Source: an uncultured Porphyromonas sp.
GTDB taxonomy: Bacteria > Bacteroidota > Bacteroidia > Bacteroidales > Porphyromonadaceae
DNA: 8,899 nucleotides
Direction: 5' to 3'
NCBI GenBank assembly: GCA_900539765.1
Contig: UQDF01000071.1
Coordinates: forward strand, 1-8,899
Part shown: positions 5,498 to 8,899 of the stretch, piece by piece
Layout: each line of letters begins with the position of its first letter
How positions within the stretch are numbered: the stretch's first letter is position 1
Notes under the pieces: model-generated
The model's database searches: none
Seen by the model: only the letters and a program-made list of their open reading frames with translations
What the model was told of the DNA's origin: nothing
Program-made: the position numbers and the translations under genes

Positions 5498-5569
5498 TTC
5501 ATTTCAGCAGTCTGCATCTCCGTGGTCTGAACCGCTGTGGGAGCAGACAAGTCTCAGCATCGTGTGAGT

Positions 5570-7213
5570 CTAGCCACGGGAGCAGCCAGCACACTGTCTG
5601 ATCTGCTGGAAGAAGTCGTTGCCCTTGTCATCAACTAAGATGAAAGCGGGGAAGTCCTCTACCTCTATGCGCCAGATCGCCTCCATACCTAGCTCGGGGT
5701 ACTCCAGACACTCGACACGCTTGATGCTCTCCTGTGCTAGGATCGCGGCAGGGCCCCCGATGCTACCGAGGTAAAAGCCACCGTGCGCCTTGCAAGCGTC
5801 GGTAACCTGCTGACTGCGGTTGCCCTTGGCAATCATAACGAGGCTACCTCCATGGCTCTGAAAAAGATCTACGTAGGGATCCATACGTCCTGCCGTGGTG
5901 GGTCCGAAAGAGCCACTAGGCATCCCCTCAGGTGTCTTGGCGGGGCCAGCATAGTAGATCGGGTGATCCTTGATATACTGGGGTAGCTCCTCTCCACGAT
6001 CGAGGCGCTCCTTGAGCTTAGCGTGGGCTATGTCACGCCCCACGACGATGGTGCCTGAGAGTGAGAGACGTGTAGAGACCGGGTACTGACTCAGCTGCTT
6101 GCGTATCTCATCCATCGGGCGGTTGAGGTCTACCTTTACGACCTCGCCCTCGGTGCCGTGGCGCATAGTCTCGGGGATCAGTCGTGCGGGGTGCTTCTCC
6201 AGTCGCTCGATCCATAGTCCCTCCTTATTGATCTTAGCCCGTACGTTGCGGTCTGCGGAGCAGCTTACCCCTAGTCCGACTGGACAGGAAGCTCCGTGAC
6301 GTGGCATACGGATCACACGTATGTCGTGGGCGAAGTACTTACCGCCAAACTGAGCTCCCAGACCAATCTCGTGAGTCGCCTCCAGGAGTCGCTGCTCCAT
6401 CTCTAGATCTCGGAAGGCATGCCCCAGTTCGTTACCCTCGGTGGGTAGCTCATCGTAGTACTTAGCACTGGCCAGCTTGACCGTCTTGAGGTTTGCCTCT
6501 GCCGAGGTGCCGCCTATGACGAAAGCTATATGATAAGGAGGACAAGCAGCAGTGCCTAGCGAACGCATCTTGTCAACTAGGAAGGGGAAGAGGCGCTCCT
6601 CCGTGAGGAGTGCTTTGGTCTCCTGATAGAGGTAAGTCTTATTGGCAGAGCCACCACCCTTAGCGATAAAGAGGAACTTATACTCATCGCCCTCGGTCGC
6701 CATAAGGTCGATCTGCGCGGGGAGGTTGCACCCCGTATTGACCTCACGATACATATCGAGTGGTGCATTTTGCGAGTATCGGAGGTTGTAGCGTGTGTAG
6801 GTGTCGTAGACGCCGTGCGAGAGGTACTCCTCATCGCAAGCACCAGTCCAGACGTTTTGCCCTTTCTTACCTAGGATAATGGCGGTACCCGTGTCTTGGC
6901 AGAAGGGGAGCTGCCCCAGAGCACTCACCTCAGCATTGCGGAGGAAGGTCAGAGCAACAAACTTATCATTGTCCGAAGCCTCTGGGTCGGATAGTATCGA
7001 TGCGACCTGCTCCTGATGGGCAGGGCGTAGGTAGAAGGCTACATCGTGCATAGCTCGCTCGGCAAGTATGCGTAGCGCCTCTGGCTCGACTTGTAGCATC
7101 TGGTGACCATTGCAGTCGACCGTATGAACGTAGTCAGAGGTGATTAACTCGTACTCAGTCCGATCGGGCCCTACGGGGTACATCGGCTGGTACTGAAACG
7201 GTGGTGTGGGCAT
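5570..7213 (-). CDS. fum: Class I fumarate hydratase ([4Fe-4S], FumA/FumB type)
   Basis: The enzyme interconverts fumarate and malate in the cytoplasm, using an oxygen-sensitive [4Fe-4S] cluster. In anaerobic Bacteroidales it serves the reductive branch that leads to succinate. The frame is open from an ATG at 7258 (562 residues), but the ATG at 7213 (MPTPPFQYQ) is preferred. It fits the usual start of the family, is preceded by a purine-rich AAGAGAG, and places the three cluster cysteines (LPFCQDTG, TAACPPY, GVSCSADR) at 105, 224 and 318, the numbering of E. coli FumA. Other family blocks are IAKGGGSANK, IGGTSAEANLK and the C-terminal SGSFGPTTAGRMD and GSIGGPAA segments. The resulting 547 residues is the normal length, so both the N-terminal and C-terminal parts are present in one chain. 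It lies downstream of glyA on the same strand with a 195-base gap containing a long hairpin. Assignment is confident. Confidence 0.95.
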   Translation of the reverse strand: MPTPPFQYQPMYPVGPDRTEYELITSDYVHTVDCNGHQMLQVEPEALRILAERAMHDVAFYLRPAHQEQVASILSDPEASDNDKFVALTFLRNAEVSALGQLPFCQDTGTAIILGKKGQNVWTGACDEEYLSHGVYDTYTRYNLRYSQNAPLDMYREVNTGCNLPAQIDLMATEGDEYKFLFIAKGGGSANKTYLYQETKALLTEERLFPFLVDKMRSLGTAACPPYHIAFVIGGTSAEANLKTVKLASAKYYDELPTEGNELGHAFRDLEMEQRLLEATHEIGLGAQFGGKYFAHDIRVIRMPRHGASCPVGLGVSCSADRNVRAKINKEGLWIERLEKHPARLIPETMRHGTEGEVVKVDLNRPMDEIRKQLSQYPVSTRLSLSGTIVVGRDIAHAKLKERLDRGEELPQYIKDHPIYYAGPAKTPEGMPSGSFGPTTAGRMDPYVDLFQSHGGSLVMIAKGNRSQQVTDACKAHGGFYLGSIGGPAAILAQESIKRVECLEYPELGMEAIWRIEVEDFPAFILVDDKGNDFFQQIRQCAGCSRG

Positions 7214-7284
7214 CTCTCTTGTGTCAGTTAAGTGTGTGTATAGAGAGCCTCGTGACATAGCTCGTCATAGGCTCGAATAGGGTA

Positions 7285-7292
7285 GGGGGGGG
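7285..7292. repeat. Homopolymer of eight G (poly-C in the fumarase leader)
   Basis: Eight consecutive G on the + strand read as eight C on the fumarase strand, about 72 bases before the preferred fumarase start. It is outside any coding frame, so slippage would alter only leader length or sequencing accuracy. Confidence 0.6.
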
Positions 7293-7298
7293 AATAGT

Positions 7299-7368
7299 TA
7301 GAGACTGAGTGCTAGGGTCTGCTTCTTAGAAGTCTAAGCGTGCGTCCTCCCCCTGCATTCAGTCTCTA
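7299..7368. repeat. Long imperfect inverted repeat between glyA and fumarase
   Basis: TAGAGACTGA (7299-7308) and TCAGTCTCTA (7359-7368) are perfect 10-base complements. Pairing continues inward through TGC-AGGG / CCCTGCA with one mismatch and one bulge, giving about 17 pairs. The 34-base centre contains a second small palindrome, CTTCTTAGAAG (7323-7333). There is no adequate T-run on either strand, so it is not a standard terminator. It may be an mRNA processing or stability hairpin between two co-transcribed genes, or a small repeated element. Confidence 0.5.
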
Positions 7369-7379
7369 TCAGGTTTGTA

Positions 7380-7395
7380 AGAGGCAAAAGCCTCT
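7380..7395 (-). terminator. Hairpin just after the glyA stop
   Basis: AGAGGC (7380-7385) pairs with GCCTCT (7390-7395) around a four-base loop (TTTT on the transcribed strand). It begins 13 bases after the glyA stop codon. It is followed by TACAAACC rather than a T-run, so termination would be weak and read-through into fumarase is possible. Confidence 0.35.
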
Positions 7396-7408
7396 CGTTG
7401 AGTTTATC

Positions 7409-8689
7409 TTACCAAGCGAAGATAGGTAGTGGAGACATCATCTCGTTGACCTCCTTACGTACCTTAGCTATCTCATCCTCGTTTTCAGGATCACGTAGTA
7501 CGCGGTCTATGAGCTCGACGATGTATGCCATCTTGTCCTCCTTGACACCACGCGTCGTGATAGCGGGCGTACCCACACGGATACCAGAGGTCTGGAATGC
7601 AGAGCGTGAGTCAAAAGGTACCATATTCTTATTGACCGTGATGTCAGCACGTACGAGTGCGTTCTCAGCCACCTTACCCGTTAGGTCAGGGTACTTAGAG
7701 CGTAGGTCGATGAGTAGGCAGTGATTGTCCGTACCGCCAGAGATGCAGTTGTAGCCCATCTTGACAAAAGCCTCGCCAAGTGCCTTAGCATTCTTCATCA
7801 CCTGCTTCTGATACTCCTTAAATGAAGGATCGAGAGCCTCACCAAAGGCGACAGCCTTCGCAGCGATGACATGCTCTAGCGGACCACCCTGGATACCTGG
7901 GAAGACAGCTGAGTTAAGTAGCTGAGACATCATCTTGACAACCCCCTTAGGAGTCTTGAGACCCCAAGGATTCTCAAAGTCCTTACCCATCAGGATGATA
8001 CCACCACGAGGACCACGTAGAGTCTTGTGTGTCGTAGAGGTGACGATGTGAGCATACTTGACAGGGTTGTCGAGCAGTCCAGCAGCGATCAGTCCAGCAG
8101 GGTGAGCCATGTCGACCATAAAGATAGCTCCGATCTCATCAGCTACCTTGCGGAAGCGTGCATAGTCCCACTCGCGGCAGTAAGCCGAGCCACCAGCGAT
8201 GATCAGCTTAGGCTTGTGCTGGCGAGCTAGCTGCTCCATCTCGTCATAGTCTACCGTACCCGTCTCCTTGCTTACATTGTAGCCGATGGGGTGGTAGAGT
8301 GTACCAGAGCTATTGACAGGCGAACCGTGTGAAAGGTGACCACCATGGTCTAGGTTTAGACCCATAAAGGTATCACCAGGCTTGAGGCAGGTAAAGAGGA
8401 CAGCCATATTAGCTTGAGCACCTGAGTGCGGCTGCACGTTGGCATACTCAGCGCCAAAGAGCTTCTTGATACGCTCTATAGCTAGGTTCTCAGACTTATC
8501 CACCACTTCGCAACCGCCGTAGTAACGCTTAGCGGGGTATCCCTCAGCGTACTTATTAGTCATACAGCTACCCATAGCTTGCATGACCTGGTCGCTGACA
8601 AAGTTCTCAGAGGCGATCAGCTCGATGCCCTTTAGCTGGCGCTGATGCTCCTGTTCGATCAGATCAAAGATCTCTTGGTCTCTTTTCAT
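7409..8689 (-). CDS. glyA: Serine hydroxymethyltransferase
   Basis: This cytoplasmic PLP enzyme converts serine and tetrahydrofolate to glycine and 5,10-methylene-tetrahydrofolate, the main one-carbon source. The 426-residue protein is of the expected bacterial length. It opens with GIELIASENF (21-30), followed by NKYAEGYPAKRYYGG (45-59), the QPHSGAQAN block (86-94) and the VDMAHPAGL block (192-200). The PLP-binding lysine is Lys222 in TSTTHKTLRGPRGG. FPGIQGGP and the C-terminal SGIRVGTPAITTRG are also present. All key residues are present and there is no sign of damage. A candidate Bacteroidota -7 element lies about 95 bases upstream of its ATG, and it is followed on the same strand by fumarase. 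No other folate or glycine genes are in the window. Confidence 0.97.
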   Translation of the reverse strand: MKRDQEIFDLIEQEHQRQLKGIELIASENFVSDQVMQAMGSCMTNKYAEGYPAKRYYGGCEVVDKSENLAIERIKKLFGAEYANVQPHSGAQANMAVLFTCLKPGDTFMGLNLDHGGHLSHGSPVNSSGTLYHPIGYNVSKETGTVDYDEMEQLARQHKPKLIIAGGSAYCREWDYARFRKVADEIGAIFMVDMAHPAGLIAAGLLDNPVKYAHIVTSTTHKTLRGPRGGIILMGKDFENPWGLKTPKGVVKMMSQLLNSAVFPGIQGGPLEHVIAAKAVAFGEALDPSFKEYQKQVMKNAKALGEAFVKMGYNCISGGTDNHCLLIDLRSKYPDLTGKVAENALVRADITVNKNMVPFDSRSAFQTSGIRVGTPAITTRGVKEDKMAYIVELIDRVLRDPENEDEIAKVRKEVNEMMSPLPIFAW

Positions 8690-8782
8690 TCTATGTGAAA
8701 TTAAATAAGTTAGTCGTCATACATAGATGTGTGCAGCCCCCTAGCCCCTCAAGCGCGAGCAGAGGCTCACACGATTCTCTCG

Positions 8783-8790
8783 CAAAGATA
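8783..8790 (-). promoter_or_regulatory. Candidate glyA -7 promoter element TATCTTTG
   Basis: The - strand reads TATCTTTG at 8790-8783, a perfect match to the Bacteroidota -7 consensus TAnnTTTG. No clear TTG is present at the usual -33 distance. If used, the glyA leader would be about 85 bases. Confidence 0.4.
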
Positions 8791-8860
8791 ACAATAATAT
8801 CTGAGTTGTGGTAATCTTCACGGAAATCGTAGATTCAACTATCAAATGCAACTGACTAAG

Positions 8861-8893
8861 CCAAACGCCTGTAGCAGAGCGGAGGGCGTTTGG
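8861..8893. terminator. Hairpin at the right edge, probably a 3' end of a gene outside the window
   Basis: CCAAACGCC (8861-8869) and GGCGTTTGG (8885-8893) are perfect 9-base complements around a 15-base loop. No T-run is visible on either side within the window. It lies upstream of glyA and most likely ends transcription of a gene beyond the right edge, though this cannot be confirmed from here. Confidence 0.4.
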
Positions 8894-8899
8894 TGTGTC

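Larger units (their letters stand above)
5008..5569. other. Repeat-dense intergenic region upstream of dnaA (candidate regulatory/origin region)
   Basis: This 562-base stretch between the dnaA start and the fumarase stop has no convincing gene; a 60-codon - strand frame at 5054-5236 lacks any recognisable feature. It holds the dnaA leader and promoter, imperfect direct repeats around TTGTTGnCAA, several inverted repeats (5251-5269, 5262-5318, 5327-5374, 5399-5422) and a strong terminator-like hairpin (5451-5497). Its middle part is AT-richer than the genes around it. An origin next to dnaA is common in bacteria, but I could not find a close match to the TTATCCACA box here, so an origin role is only a possibility. 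Confidence 0.5.

Noticed and set aside
1..8899. CRISPR array, tRNA, rRNA or riboswitch
   Set aside because: No regularly spaced direct repeats, no cloverleaf with a CCA-type end, and no recognised riboswitch core were seen on either strand by eye.

Overview
The window looks like a piece of a Bacteroidota chromosome, most likely a Porphyromonas-type member of the Bacteroidales. The reasons are candidate promoters of the Bacteroidota form (TAnnTTTG at -7) upstream of dnaA and glyA, weak or absent Shine-Dalgarno signals, a class I (iron-sulfur) fumarase of the Bacteroidales type, and the general character of the proteins. The genus is an inference from the sequence and was not checked against a database.

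Two blocks of different character are joined. The left block (about 1-2237) is on the + strand and visibly AT-richer. It holds the 3' part of an arsenic-resistance operon: a 5'-incomplete ArsA ATPase, a low-molecular-weight-phosphatase-type arsenate reductase, and an Acr3 arsenite efflux permease. Together these would reduce arsenate to arsenite and expel arsenite. The ArsA piece lacks a recognisable P-loop where one is expected, so it is either cut by the window or contig edge, or rearranged. A 320-base stretch without a credible gene (2238-2557) follows and separates it from the second block.

The right block (2558-8689) is GC-richer and entirely on the - strand. Read in the direction of transcription it runs glyA (serine hydroxymethyltransferase), class I fumarase, a 562-base intergenic region full of inverted repeats, dnaA (replication initiator), a WbpD/WlbB-type nucleotide-sugar N-acetyltransferase, and an FlK-like hot-dog thioesterase. 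The last three are tightly spaced and probably co-transcribed. glyA and fumarase are 195 bases apart, with a long hairpin between them.

No clearly new multi-gene system is visible. The points that deserve a second look are the damaged or rearranged ArsA nucleotide-binding region, the composition switch at about 2238, divergent residues in DnaA at usually conserved positions, the repeat-dense dnaA upstream region with no clear DnaA boxes, + oriented terminator-like hairpins with no + strand gene feeding them, and two start sites (fumarase and thioesterase) where the longest open frame is probably not the real gene.
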